22,708 nucleotides of DNA from a virus. How positions within the stretch are numbered: the first letter of the stretch is position 1; each line of letters begins with the position of its first letter. The notes beneath the pieces were generated by a model. The model was not told where the DNA came from, did not search any database, and was given only the letters and a program-made list of their open reading frames with translations. The stretch lies in IMG/VR virus record IMGVR_UViG_3300051212_001551, positions 1 to 22,708 of that record; one strand, 5' to 3'. The translations under genes were made by a program, and so were the position numbers. Positions 12,777-22,000 of the stretch are shown piece after piece.

Positions 12777-14030
12777 ATGTCACAGGTAGTACAAACCAAC
12801 GGCAATTATACAATTAAAACATCTAGTGCTGGTGTTATTAGACTGGACACTGGTGTAGGTATCGGTGAAGTTAGAGTCACTGGTAACCTTGTTGTTGATG
12901 GTACTACCGTAACCATCGAAGCTGAAAATATTAATGTTCAAGATAACATTTTAGTTTTTAATTCTGGCGAAACTGCTAATGGTGTATCTCTAGGATATTC
13001 GGGTTTTGAAATAGATAGAGGATATGCTGCTGGTATCACAACAGTAATTAGTGTTACTGGTGGTTCTTGGAGTAACGGTGTTGCAACATTAACTTTTTCT
13101 CTAACAAATCCACAACCATTTCAAATCGGAGACAGAGTTACTATTTCAAATGTAACTCCGTCTGGTTATAATTTAGGCGGAGTTTCTGTTGTATTAACTG
13201 CGGCCACAACTACATCAATTTCATATCCTATAGTATCGGATCCTGGAAGTTGGACTTCCGGTGGTGTGATAGCAGGAAGTTTAGCGAATCCTAGAGCATC
13301 ATTGACATTTAATGAATCAACTGATACTTTTGAAATTGCACAAAGAACTGGTCCCGGTGTTTATAATTTTTCTTCCAGCGCATTAAAAACCAGATTTATA
13401 AGAACAGATCCGAGCGTAGATGAGGGAGATCTAACATTAATAGGTTCGGGAAAAGGAGTAGTTAAGGTAACTGGTACAACCGATTATCTGAATGAAATTT
13501 TATTAACTATTGCTAACCCAACTAATCCTCCTGCATCATCAGTAACAGCAACATTGGCCGATGATATTTTAGCCAATGTGAAGTATGTTAATTATGCAGT
13601 TTTAAATAATCCAACTTACTTCTTAAGAGATAACGATACTACTGTTAGAACTCTTGATTCGTCTGATAAAGCATCTCTATTTGGTGGAGGATCTAGTAGA
13701 ATTCGTTTAGATGTAGATGGTGTAATCGTAGCTAATTTCTATCGTGACAATTTAGAAATGTACGGATTAAATTTTAGTCCTAACACTATTTCAGCGGTAA
13801 ACACCAATGACGGAATAACTTTAGATGCAAACGGTACTGGAAAAATTAAAATAAATGCACCATTGCAGTTAGAAAATGAAGCATCAGTTCCGTCTTCGGT
13901 GGCAGGAAATACAATAATTTATTCTGCAACTCCGGGCACAGGAAATAGTGGTGTATTTTTTGTAAATACATCAAGCACAAATGAATTAACAAATAAAAAT
14001 AGAGCACTTCTTTGGAGTATGCTCTTTTAA
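12777..14030 (+). CDS. Tail-fibre-like structural protein with inserted beta domain, 417 aa
   Basis: Low-complexity beta-rich repeats typical of phage fibres are visible: GVGIGEVRVTGNLVVDGTTV (residues 27-46), AENINVQDNILVFNSGE (49-65), and later GKGVVKVTG, SSRIRLDVDGVIVANF and ITLDANGTGKIKINAPLQLE. The C-terminus KNRALLWSMLF looks like a fibre end. A separate domain (residues about 84-168) with QPFQIGDRVTISNV, NLGGVSVVLTAATTTSISY and WTSGG resembles the FCCH-like beta module common in phage tail proteins. It splits the phrase GFEIDRG from RASLTFNESTDTFEI, so it looks inserted. AGAGGA precedes the ATG. Role: fibre or baseplate-attached structural protein; the exact position in the virion is unknown. 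Confidence 0.8.
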   Translation: MSQVVQTNGNYTIKTSSAGVIRLDTGVGIGEVRVTGNLVVDGTTVTIEAENINVQDNILVFNSGETANGVSLGYSGFEIDRGYAAGITTVISVTGGSWSNGVATLTFSLTNPQPFQIGDRVTISNVTPSGYNLGGVSVVLTAATTTSISYPIVSDPGSWTSGGVIAGSLANPRASLTFNESTDTFEIAQRTGPGVYNFSSSALKTRFIRTDPSVDEGDLTLIGSGKGVVKVTGTTDYLNEILLTIANPTNPPASSVTATLADDILANVKYVNYAVLNNPTYFLRDNDTTVRTLDSSDKASLFGGGSSRIRLDVDGVIVANFYRDNLEMYGLNFSPNTISAVNTNDGITLDANGTGKIKINAPLQLENEASVPSSVAGNTIIYSATPGTGNSGVFFVNTSSTNELTNKNRALLWSMLF

Positions 14031-14044
14031 CGGAAAAAATATAA

Positions 14045-14608
14045 ATGATTCAATCAACACTGTTACTTTCTGCATACGATACCACAATTTATTCAAGCAC
14101 AAACACGAATGCTATTACAACTATGGTATTTTGCAACACTGCAACTCCTGATCCTGCAGATGAGTCAGTGAGAGCTGTATCTTTAGAAGTACATTTAATT
14201 AAGTCTGGCAAAGCAAAATTTGCTTCTAATACAATTATTAAAAATTTAAACATCCCTGCAGGCGAAACTTTATTCTTTGACACCGAGAGAGTTGTTTTAG
14301 ACAACGGTGATAGTATATTAGCGACAGCAACAGGAACTAATAGACAAATTAGTATTACAGGTGTTAGTCAAGCAGCTCAAGCAGTCGTGACAGCGGTCGG
14401 TCATAATTTAGAAGCAGGCAACTATGTTAGTATCTCCGGCGTGGGCGGAATGACAGAACTAAATGGTAACACCTATCAGGTTGTTGCGGTATTAACAAAT
14501 GACACGTTTTCCATTAATGTAAATTCGACAGGATTTACAGCATATAGTTCTAGTGGAACTGTAGACGTAGGTTATCTTGCAGCAACTATTAGTACATTGA
14601 CAGTATAA
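14045..14608 (+). CDS. Virion structural protein with beta-sandwich and FCCH-like domain, 187 aa
   Basis: The N-terminal part (residues 1-105) follows the pattern of the 109-aa protein at 18301: TTMVFCNT, VSLEVHLIKSG, NTIIKNLNIPAGETLFFD, then RVVLDNGDSILATA. This suggests the same small beta-sandwich family. Residues about 107-175 are a clear FCCH-like module: VVTAVGHNLEAGNYVSISGV, GMTELNGNTYQVVAV, DTFSINV, GFTAYSSSGTV. The last 12 residues (VGYLAATISTLTV) look like the final strand of the first domain, so the module may sit inside it. There is no clear Shine-Dalgarno, only GGAAAA; TATAAATG at the start is not a usable promoter for this gene. It lies 14 nt after the previous gene and 1 nt before the next. 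Confidence 0.78.
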   Translation: MIQSTLLLSAYDTTIYSSTNTNAITTMVFCNTATPDPADESVRAVSLEVHLIKSGKAKFASNTIIKNLNIPAGETLFFDTERVVLDNGDSILATATGTNRQISITGVSQAAQAVVTAVGHNLEAGNYVSISGVGGMTELNGNTYQVVAVLTNDTFSINVNSTGFTAYSSSGTVDVGYLAATISTLTV

Positions 14609-14609
14609 A

Positions 14610-15128
14610 ATGAAATTTTTAAAAACTAAAAATATTTCTAAATTTAGTCCTAGCGATAATGCTTATATCCAATATCCATCTGGACGTATTGTCATTGACT
14701 CAACAAACAGCATGAGAGTTCCTAAGGGAACTACAGCACAACAGCCACAAGCTAGTTTATTAACCGGTGGTATGGTGCGTTATAATACCAGTTCTGGTGC
14801 AGGAGCAAATCCCGCATCGACAAGTATTGGTTTAGAAATTTACCATGACGGTGCTTGGAGAACTTTGCGATTAAAGGGCCCTAGCACTATTACTAAACAA
14901 ACTCTCGGTCCAGGCAATGCTACAGAAACAAAATTTGGCCCTTTAACATTTGTTCCTGCAAGTGCAGATAATATTATCGTTCTAGTAGAAAACGTTATTC
15001 AAATTTCTACTACAAATTTCACAATAGTAACTAATCCGCTCGGATATCCTTCTGGTACATATCTTAATTTCTTGTCCGCAGTTCCAACAGGAAAAGAAAT
15101 TACTGTCTACTACGGTTTCGATCAATAA
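14610..15128 (+). CDS. Virion structural / fibre protein with GTTA-RYN module, 172 aa
   Basis: The ATG follows the previous stop by a single base, implying coupled translation. Residues about 36-90 carry a fibre module seen several times in this window: VPKGTTAQQPQASLLTGGM, VRYNTSSG, GLEIYHDGAWRTLRLKG. The C-terminal half (FGPLTFVPASADNIIVLVEN, VIQISTTNFTI, YLNFLSAVPTGKEITVYYGF) looks like a small beta domain often found at the ends of phage fibre and tail proteins. The N-terminus (MKFLKTKNISKFSPSDN) is short and polar. No enzymatic motif is present. Likely a small fibre or fibre-tip component. Confidence 0.77.
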   Translation: MKFLKTKNISKFSPSDNAYIQYPSGRIVIDSTNSMRVPKGTTAQQPQASLLTGGMVRYNTSSGAGANPASTSIGLEIYHDGAWRTLRLKGPSTITKQTLGPGNATETKFGPLTFVPASADNIIVLVENVIQISTTNFTIVTNPLGYPSGTYLNFLSAVPTGKEITVYYGFDQ

Positions 15129-15144
15129 ACATCTCTGCCCTTCC

Positions 15145-15152
15145 AATAAATA
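15145..15152 (+). promoter_or_regulatory. T4-like late promoter (AATAAATA)
   Basis: AATAAATAC lies in the 41-nt gap before the ATG at 15170, with AGGAAG as ribosome-binding site in between. Expected start near 15158. Confidence 0.6.
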
Positions 15153-15169
15153 CATAAAAGGAAGATAAC

Positions 15170-16666
15170 ATGGCAGATATCGGTAGAATTTCCGGCCCAA
15201 TGCTCGCAGACGACCTGTTAAGACAGGACGTTGACCTTGCCTTTGATACTGATTTACTCTACTTAGACGTCGGTTTAAACGGCGGCCAAGGCGGTGTCGG
15301 AATTAATACTGATGCATTTACTAGAACATTAGAGATCAACGGTAAAACTAGAACAGTTGAATTAATCGCTCCTAGATCAACTTTAGAAGGCACTGTTTTA
15401 GAAAACAATCAAGTTAAAACAATTAACGGCCCATTATACATTACTGCCTCGGGCGGGCAGAATGGCGTTATTGTTATGGATCGAAATGAAGTTGACGATC
15501 TTTACTTTGATGGAAATGTCATTGGATCAAAAAATTCTAATGTTAATATTAACTTAGATACATCTGGAACTGGCGATACTAATTTTTATCAGCAACTAGA
15601 TATTAATGGAAATCTGTATCTTACAGGAACTATTAATGTTGATGGAAATGTTTTGATTGGTGGTCAAATCGCTATTGGTGCAGACCCAAATGACACTGTT
15701 GATATTAATCCGGTCTTTACTCAAAATTTAAATCCCGCATCAACGGGATTATATTCTCTAGGTACTAGTTCTTATCGTTGGCTTGCTGGTTATATTTCAG
15801 ATTATGTTGACCTAGAAAATCTTAGAATAGAAGCCAACACTCTTAAAACTACTATATCCAATTCTAACTTAGAATTGTCTGGCAGCGGAACCGGAGGAAT
15901 TTCTGCAGAACATATTAGATTTGCCGATAATGTAATTTCGAATACAATCAGCAATACTATCGTTTTTAATCCGAACGTAGTTTTTGATAAAACTAATGCA
16001 ACACTTTTACCTGTAGGAACAACAGCACAACGATCATCGTTAAACAGTGGCGAATTAAGATATAATACCACTAAGAATAATTTCGAAGGATATGCAGGCA
16101 GCAGTTTTGTATCTTTTAATGAAATAGCCGATACTGATGTAAACACCAAGATTTATATTGATCCTATAAGATCGAATGATAGTAACAGTATCAAGTTTCA
16201 AATTAACGGTATTTTAACAACCACGATTGATTCAACAAAAGTAAACACTTCTAAAATTACTGTAAACGATACAATTTCTATAGATTCGGCAGTTAGTAAA
16301 ATTACCACCCAGACAGTAAATGGCGATGTATTACTTTCAGCACAGGGAACTGGAGACTTAATTGTTGAGCAATTTAATTTTAGTGGCAATACTATTTCTA
16401 GCACCAGTCAAAATATAAATTTAAGTACTACCGGTCGTGGATATTTCAAATTTGCAGGAAATAATGGACTTGTTATTCCTAGCGGTCCAACAATTGCAAC
16501 AGCACCTCCAGGAACCCAAATTGGTGATTTTCGTCTAAACACTGACACTAACAATCTAGAAGTGTTTAATGGAGTCACTTATGCTCTATCTATCGGTCCT
16601 AGCACCTCCATTACTCAAAACGAGTTAGAAGAAATCATCGATCTTTACACCATCATCTTTGGTTAA
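15170..16666 (+). CDS. Tail-fibre-like structural protein, paralogue A, 498 aa
   Basis: The N-terminus GRISGPMLADDLLRQDVDLA, FDTDLLYLDV, then GGVGINTDAFTRTLEINGKT is shared with the next gene (16786). The body is beta-rich and repetitive: GNLYLTGTINVDGNVLIGGQ, an LGTSSYRWLAGY motif typical of phage fibre shafts, SNLELSGSGTGGISAEHIRF, and two GTTA/RYN-type modules (LPVGTTAQRSSLNSGELRYN, and near the C-terminus FRLNTDTNNLEVFNG). The end, SITQNELEEIIDLYTIIFG, may form a helix. Proteins with this opening occur, to my knowledge, in T4-like cyanophages as virion structural proteins, without a firm function. AGGAAG precedes the ATG, and a late-promoter box lies at 15145. Confidence 0.82.
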   Translation: MADIGRISGPMLADDLLRQDVDLAFDTDLLYLDVGLNGGQGGVGINTDAFTRTLEINGKTRTVELIAPRSTLEGTVLENNQVKTINGPLYITASGGQNGVIVMDRNEVDDLYFDGNVIGSKNSNVNINLDTSGTGDTNFYQQLDINGNLYLTGTINVDGNVLIGGQIAIGADPNDTVDINPVFTQNLNPASTGLYSLGTSSYRWLAGYISDYVDLENLRIEANTLKTTISNSNLELSGSGTGGISAEHIRFADNVISNTISNTIVFNPNVVFDKTNATLLPVGTTAQRSSLNSGELRYNTTKNNFEGYAGSSFVSFNEIADTDVNTKIYIDPIRSNDSNSIKFQINGILTTTIDSTKVNTSKITVNDTISIDSAVSKITTQTVNGDVLLSAQGTGDLIVEQFNFSGNTISSTSQNINLSTTGRGYFKFAGNNGLVIPSGPTIATAPPGTQIGDFRLNTDTNNLEVFNGVTYALSIGPSTSITQNELEEIIDLYTIIFG

Positions 16667-16677
16667 ATCCAATTTTG

Positions 16678-16685
16678 AATAAATA
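16678..16685 (+). promoter_or_regulatory. T4-like late promoter (AATAAATA)
   Basis: AATAAATAA begins 12 nt after the stop of the upstream paralogue. An expected start near 16691 would produce a leader of about 95 nt before the ATG at 16786. Confidence 0.55.
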
Positions 16686-16692
16686 AACTAGT

Positions 16693-16768
16693 ACAAGCGT
16701 AGACCAAACACTTGTTCAATTAAACTGTGGTAAACCCGCAATGTAAGGTGGTTAACCGTGAAACACGG
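16693..16768 (+). other. Structured 5' leader of the second fibre paralogue
   Basis: The 119-nt gap 16667-16785 has no gene. It contains three hairpins: ACAAG/CTTGT (16693-16697 with 16711-16715), TGTGG/CCGCA with one G-U (16726-16730 with 16736-16740), and CCGTG-AAA-CACGG (16756-16768). GGTTAACC (16750-16757) overlaps the third and could compete with it. A GAGGAG ribosome-binding site follows about 6 nt later. GCGTAGACC (16698-16706) recurs exactly in the leader at 12345-12353. No known riboswitch is recognised. Confidence 0.4.
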
Positions 16769-16785
16769 GGTATTGAGGAGAGCGC

Positions 16786-18297
16786 ATGGCTGTTGGTCGT
16801 ATTTCCGGTCCGCTCTTGAAAGCGAATTTACTTCGTAACGGAGTAGATCTGGCTTTTGAGACCGACCTATTATTCCTAAAGGTGAATTCACCTACTAACT
16901 CAAATCCTAGAGTAGGAATCAACACGAACAATCCTCAATACGATTTAGATGTTGCAGGTGTAACACGCACTACAGATTTAGAAGTTATCAACCAAGCTAA
17001 GATTGGTAGTTTAATTTTCGATGGCAATAATCTAAGCTCAACAACAAACACTTTATCCTTTTTACCAGCCAATAATGACTTTACAGTTTATCAGTCTAAA
17101 ATACAGATTGACGATCTAGTAATTCAAAATAATCAAATCTCAACAGCAGTTTCGAATTCAAATCTACAGTTTAGACCAAACGGTACTGGTAAAGTTGAAA
17201 TATTTTCTGATGCAAACGTCTACGGAAATTTATATACATCGGGAAATATTACCGCCGACGGCGATATCAATATTGGCGGAAATATTACAATCGGTAACGA
17301 ATCGACTGATACTATTTCCATTGTTGCAGGTATTACTAGTAATCTAAGACCAGAAACAACAGATACTTACACACTAGGTACTGACAGTTTGCGTTGGAAA
17401 GATCTTTATGCTAACAGATTAGTGTTATCAGACATTGAGATCTTTGATAATGTTATTAGAACTATTACATCTAATGCTAATCTAGAACTTAAAGCGAACG
17501 GCACTGGAGCAATTCGTTTAGAAAAAATAGATATTAACGAAAATGTTATTTCTACTTGGGATAGCAATCAAGACTTAATCTTAAGACCCAATGGTTCCGG
17601 AGTTATCAGATTTGATACAACACAAGCAATAACATTACCAAGAGGTACCACAGCAGAAAGACCATTATCTGCAACTGCCGGTATGTTAAGATATAATACA
17701 GAAACTAGCAAATATGAAGGTTACGATGGAAGTGCTTGGTACAGCTTAGCCGGTGTTGAAGATGCTGACGGAAATACTAAAATCACAGCAGAATTAACCC
17801 CTGGCGCAAATGACAATACTATTAGATTTTATTCCAATGGCAATATAGTTGCTGACATGAATGCAACTAGATTTAATATTAATAATTCTCTTACTGTTGG
17901 AAATATTAGTATTCAAAGCAATTTAATTACTACAACAGTATCAAATGAAAACTTTACTATTGAAGCGAATGGAACAGGGTCAGTAAGATTAGCAAATTTT
18001 GCTTTTAATAATAACACAATTACTAATACAGTAACTGATGCAGTTAGTCTATTACAACCTACCGGAAATGGATACTTTAAATTTCAAGGCACCAACGGTT
18101 TCGTTCTGCCGGTAGGATCAAGCTTAGAAAGACCAACAGCATATGCAGTAGTTGGTATGACTAGATTTAATACTGATAATCAAGTAGTTGAAATATGGAA
18201 CGGTTCTACATGGCAGAATCCATCTGGAGCGCAAGGTGCTATTACTGAAGCAGTAGCAATCGATGTAGCAATTGAGAAAGTTATACAACTAGGATAA
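16786..18297 (+). CDS. Tail-fibre-like structural protein, paralogue B, 503 aa
   Basis: This is a tandem paralogue of the preceding gene. It shares GRISGPLLKANLLRNGVDLA, FETDLLFLKV, VGINTNNPQYDLDVAGVTRT, the shaft motif YTLGTDSLRWKDLYANRL, repeated SNANLELKANGTGAIRLEKI-type strands and two GTTA/RYN modules (LPRGTTAERPLSATAGMLRY, then YEGYDGSAWYSL; and LPVGSSLERPTAYAVVGMTR, then VEIWNGSTWQNP). The end, ITEAVAIDVAIEKVIQLG, corresponds to the helical tail of paralogue A. The two have diverged widely in the middle, so the duplication is old. GAGGAG precedes the ATG, and a long structured leader lies upstream. Likely a fibre shaft subunit; partner and position are unknown. Confidence 0.82.
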   Translation: MAVGRISGPLLKANLLRNGVDLAFETDLLFLKVNSPTNSNPRVGINTNNPQYDLDVAGVTRTTDLEVINQAKIGSLIFDGNNLSSTTNTLSFLPANNDFTVYQSKIQIDDLVIQNNQISTAVSNSNLQFRPNGTGKVEIFSDANVYGNLYTSGNITADGDINIGGNITIGNESTDTISIVAGITSNLRPETTDTYTLGTDSLRWKDLYANRLVLSDIEIFDNVIRTITSNANLELKANGTGAIRLEKIDINENVISTWDSNQDLILRPNGSGVIRFDTTQAITLPRGTTAERPLSATAGMLRYNTETSKYEGYDGSAWYSLAGVEDADGNTKITAELTPGANDNTIRFYSNGNIVADMNATRFNINNSLTVGNISIQSNLITTTVSNENFTIEANGTGSVRLANFAFNNNTITNTVTDAVSLLQPTGNGYFKFQGTNGFVLPVGSSLERPTAYAVVGMTRFNTDNQVVEIWNGSTWQNPSGAQGAITEAVAIDVAIEKVIQLG

Positions 18298-18300
18298 AAA

Positions 18301-18630
18301 ATGGCAACAGCATTTAAAAACACAGTTATACCAGAAATAGGAACAACACCAACACAAGTTATCCAAACCGGTGCTTCGGCTAGAGTTACTATTATTGGTT
18401 TTAGTATGACTAATCTTTTAGAAGAAGCTGTTCAAGTTAGTGTGCTGATGACAGACACTTCTAGTACAACTGCGTATTTTATTAAAGAAACAATTATTCC
18501 TCCTTTTCAAACGTTAAGGGCGATCAATGGCGGAGAAAAATTGATTCTTATGAGCGATAACGAAATGAAAGTTGTTAGCACAAAACCAAATTCAGTTGAT
18601 GTTGTTGTAAGCTACGTAGAAATAACATAA
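18301..18630 (+). CDS. Small beta-sandwich virion protein, 109 aa
   Basis: The ATG follows the previous stop by three bases. The protein consists of alternating strands: TPTQVIQTGASARVTIIGFS, NLLEEAVQVSVLMTD, TAYFIKETIIPPFQTLRAIN, GGEKLILMSDNEMKVVSTKP, SVDVVVSYVEIT. The pattern resembles residues 1-105 of the 187-aa protein at 14045 and loosely the partial protein at 22416, suggesting a small family of repeated beta domains in this block. No catalytic residue is recognised. A tail or fibre accessory (decoration) role fits the context but is inferred. Confidence 0.75.
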   Translation: MATAFKNTVIPEIGTTPTQVIQTGASARVTIIGFSMTNLLEEAVQVSVLMTDTSSTTAYFIKETIIPPFQTLRAINGGEKLILMSDNEMKVVSTKPNSVDVVVSYVEIT

Positions 18631-18642
18631 GGAAATATTATT

Positions 18643-19017
18643 ATGAGTCAAACATATTACGTTGGTGCACCAGATCTAAGCTCGATGCTTGGTGAAGGTA
18701 ATATTAGATATTTTTATGGATTACGTAGAGACGCAGAAGGAAATATTTTCTTAAGTAAAGTTGACCAAGTGTTGGGCGACGATGTTGTTACAGTTAATAT
18801 CGCAGGACCGTTTGACGATAATTTTAATGATTTTGAATTTGGTGTTGATTTCTTCGACGGAACACTAGATGATAAAACAAGGCCTTATCCAAATTTATAC
18901 TACGATCAGTACAAATGGGATGAGCGTAACATTTATTATTATATTAATGAAAATGGCGAGTTGGTAGCACGTATCAATAAAAAATATGATTACAGTGCAG
19001 TGGATGTTGGACAATAA
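18643..19017 (+). CDS. Hypothetical virion protein, 124 aa, acidic and Tyr-rich
   Basis: The protein is acidic and rich in Tyr, Asp and Asn: SQTYYVGAPDLSSMLGEGNI, RYFYGLRRDAEGNIFLSKVD, then GPFDDNFNDFEFGVDFFDG, YPNLYYDQYKWDERNIYYYI and NENGELVARI. I recognise no domain with confidence. AAGGAAA precedes the ATG. The stop codon (19015-19017) is embedded in a late-promoter box for the large fibre gene. Because it lies between fibre genes on the same strand, a fibre-associated structural role is likely; a fibre chaperone is an alternative. Confidence 0.72.
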   Translation: MSQTYYVGAPDLSSMLGEGNIRYFYGLRRDAEGNIFLSKVDQVLGDDVVTVNIAGPFDDNFNDFEFGVDFFDGTLDDKTRPYPNLYYDQYKWDERNIYYYINENGELVARINKKYDYSAVDVGQ

Positions 19018-19020
19018 ATA
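19013..19020 (+). promoter_or_regulatory. T4-like late promoter (AATAAATA) for the large fibre gene
   Basis: AATAAATATA overlaps the stop codon of the 124-aa gene and lies 22 nt before the ATG at 19043. A GGGGAT ribosome-binding site follows in the short leader. Confidence 0.6.
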
Positions 19021-19042
19021 TAAAAATTAACGGGGATTAACC

Positions 19043-22000
19043 ATGGCAGAGTTTAAATTAGGTAGATTGCGTTTTGTATGGAAGAATACATGGGCAATTT
19101 CTACCGCATATGTTAAAGATGATATTGTAAGATATGGTGGTAAAGCCTATGTCTGCGTATCCAGTCACACATCGTCATCAACAGCAGCTGGTGGATTCTA
19201 CACTGACCTAGCTGCCGCAAGATGGCAATTAATGAATGACGGTATTCAGTGGGCACAAACATGGACCACTAATACATATTATAAAGTCGCTGACGTTGTA
19301 AAATACGGAGGCCGTGCTTATATCTGTATCACTGGTCATACATCTGCTGCTACTGCTACCTTAGGTTTAGAAAATAACTCTGCTAATTGGGAAGTTTTAG
19401 TTGACGGTATTGCATTTGCAGGCGCATGGTCTGGTACAACACGATACAAAGTTAATGACGTTGTTGGGTACGGTGGCCAATTATATCTCTGTACTACACA
19501 CCACACAAGTATCGCAACATTTGAACCTGCTAACTGGTCATTATTCGCATCTGGACTACAGTTTGAAGGTGCTTATAACGGAGCAACATTATACCAGCCA
19601 GGCGATGTAGTAACTTATGGTTCAAACTCATACGTTGCAGTACAAAGTACAACGGGCAATCTTCCAACTAACGCCACATATTGGACAGCAATTACAACCG
19701 GTATTCAATTTAGAGGTGCTTACGATAACGGAACAGCCTATAGAAAAGGCGACATCGTTTCTTTTGGTGCATATACATATGTTGCTAAACAAGATTCAAC
19801 AGGTAATGCTCCTAGCAATGCTACCTATTGGGATGTTCTAAACCCATCGGTTAAATTAAGTGGAACATATGCAGGAGGTACAACTTATAATATTGGAGAA
19901 GTTGTCCAATATGGTGGATATCAATATGTAGCTAAACAAACTACCACAGGTAATCTTCCAACAAACGCAACCTATTGGGATGTGTTGGTAAAAGGTTATA
20001 CCTATGCAGGAACTTACAGTTCTGGTAGTACATATAAACCGGGTGAATTAGTTGACTACGGTGGAAGTATTTTTGCAGCGAAAGTAGATGTTGCAACCAG
20101 TCAGGATCCATCAGATAATACTAAATGGGATCCGTTCTCAAGAGGTTTTAAATTCCAAGGTGTATGGTCATCAAGTCCTGCGGCTCCGTATGTTCCTGGT
20201 GACATCGTACGATACGGTGGTCATGTTTATGTAAACATTTTAACTCCAACTTCAAATCAAGTACCTACTAATGCAACATATTGGACAAAATATGTTGACG
20301 GTCTAAGTTTTGTTGGTAATTATGCAGATGCTACGGCTTACAAACCTGGCGAAGCTGTAAGATATGGCGGAAGAGTATACCTATGTATATTAGGACATAC
20401 TTCTGATAATGCGACAAATATTGAACCGCCAAACGCTACTTACTGGGAACTATTAAGTTCTGGTATGAAGTGGATGGGAACATGGAGCAGCGGTACAGAA
20501 TATGATCTAGACGATGTTGTTTCTTATCTACAGAGTTCATATATTTCGATTGTTAGCGACAACATCGCTAACGATCCTGTTTCATCACCAAGTTCGTGGC
20601 AATTAGTTGCACAAACAGGTGACCTAGGCCCTGTATTAACAACAACAGGTGACACATATTTTAGAAACTCTGCAGGCGCTGTTGCTAGACTACCTATCGG
20701 AACTAACGGTCAAATTTTAGTTGCTAGTGCAGCAGGTATTCCTAACTACGAAAATAATAATCAAACAGCAAATGTTTATTATGTTACTCCAGAAGGAAGT
20801 AACAGCAACAATGGTAGAACAATGAATCGTGCATTTGCATCTATTAGATACGCATGTACTCAAGTAAGTGGTCCTGCAACAATCTATGTCAAGAGCGGAA
20901 CATATAGCGAACAGTTACCAATCGTTGTTCCTCCGAGCGTGGCAATTGTTGGCGATGGTGTGAGAACCACAACAGTGGCGGCCGCAGCAGGAACAAGCAC
21001 AGACGGATCAACTTTGAACAGTCGTTCGACCATGTTCTTGATGAGCAATGCTTCAATGGTTAAGGATTTAAATTGTACAGGAATGGACGGTTTTGTTAAG
21101 AGTGTTGGAACACCAACTAGCATCGAAGCAGCTACTAGGGGTGGTGCATTCTTTGCACTAAATCCAGATAGCCCAGTGACTACCAAGAGTCCATACGTTC
21201 AGGATGTTACTACATTCTCAACAGGAGGCATTGGCGCATTAATAGACGGTGGTGTACATGGATCAGGATACAAGTCTATGGTTCTTAGTAACTTTACTGC
21301 TATTAATGATGGCGGTGTTGGAGTATGGACAAGACATGCAGCTAAAGTTGAATTAGTTTCAGTGTTTACATACTATTGTGTATTTGGATACGCATCATCA
21401 GACGGTGGTCAGATCCGTGCGCTAAACGGTAATAACAGTTATGGAACATATGGTTCTTCGTCTGAAGGATATGACAATTTAGAAACTCCGGTCACTGGCG
21501 CATTGTATGGCGGATTGATAACATATCAAAGCATCATTGGAGGATCATTTAGCCCAGGTCAGACAATTACTGGACAGACTTCAGGAGCTACGGGAACAGT
21601 ATTAAGTTCCCAGGAAGGTGTTAGCAGAATCTATTACAAAGCAACTGCATTAACATTCCAAGCAGGTGAAACTATTTCAAATGGTTCTGGTGTTTCGGCA
21701 GTCATTGCAACTGGCGGCGTCACTGGCCAGAAAGGATATGTTTTAGCGTTTTCTGGATTAAGTGCAGAACCGAAAGCTGGTGCAAGTATTACAATCACAG
21801 GCGATTCACAACCTTATATTATACAAACAGTTGCTGATTATTCAGCTGGTGCGTCGGGGTATAAGCCTGCAGGTTACGCTCTAGTAATTTTAACAACAGA
21901 AAAAACAACAGCCAGTGTTGATACAACAACAATTACTTTGAGATATAGATTTAGCACAGTAAGATTGACAGGCCACGATTTCCTAAATGTAGGAACTGGC

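Noticed and set aside
14040-14047. TATAAATG as a late promoter
   Set aside because: It overlaps the ATG at 14045, so a transcript from it would start after the start codon; the gene is probably read from the upstream transcript.
19064-20630. Repeats in the large fibre as a CRISPR or non-coding repeat array
   Set aside because: The periodicity is about 150 nt, the repeats are in frame and diverged at DNA level, and the protein pattern is conserved.
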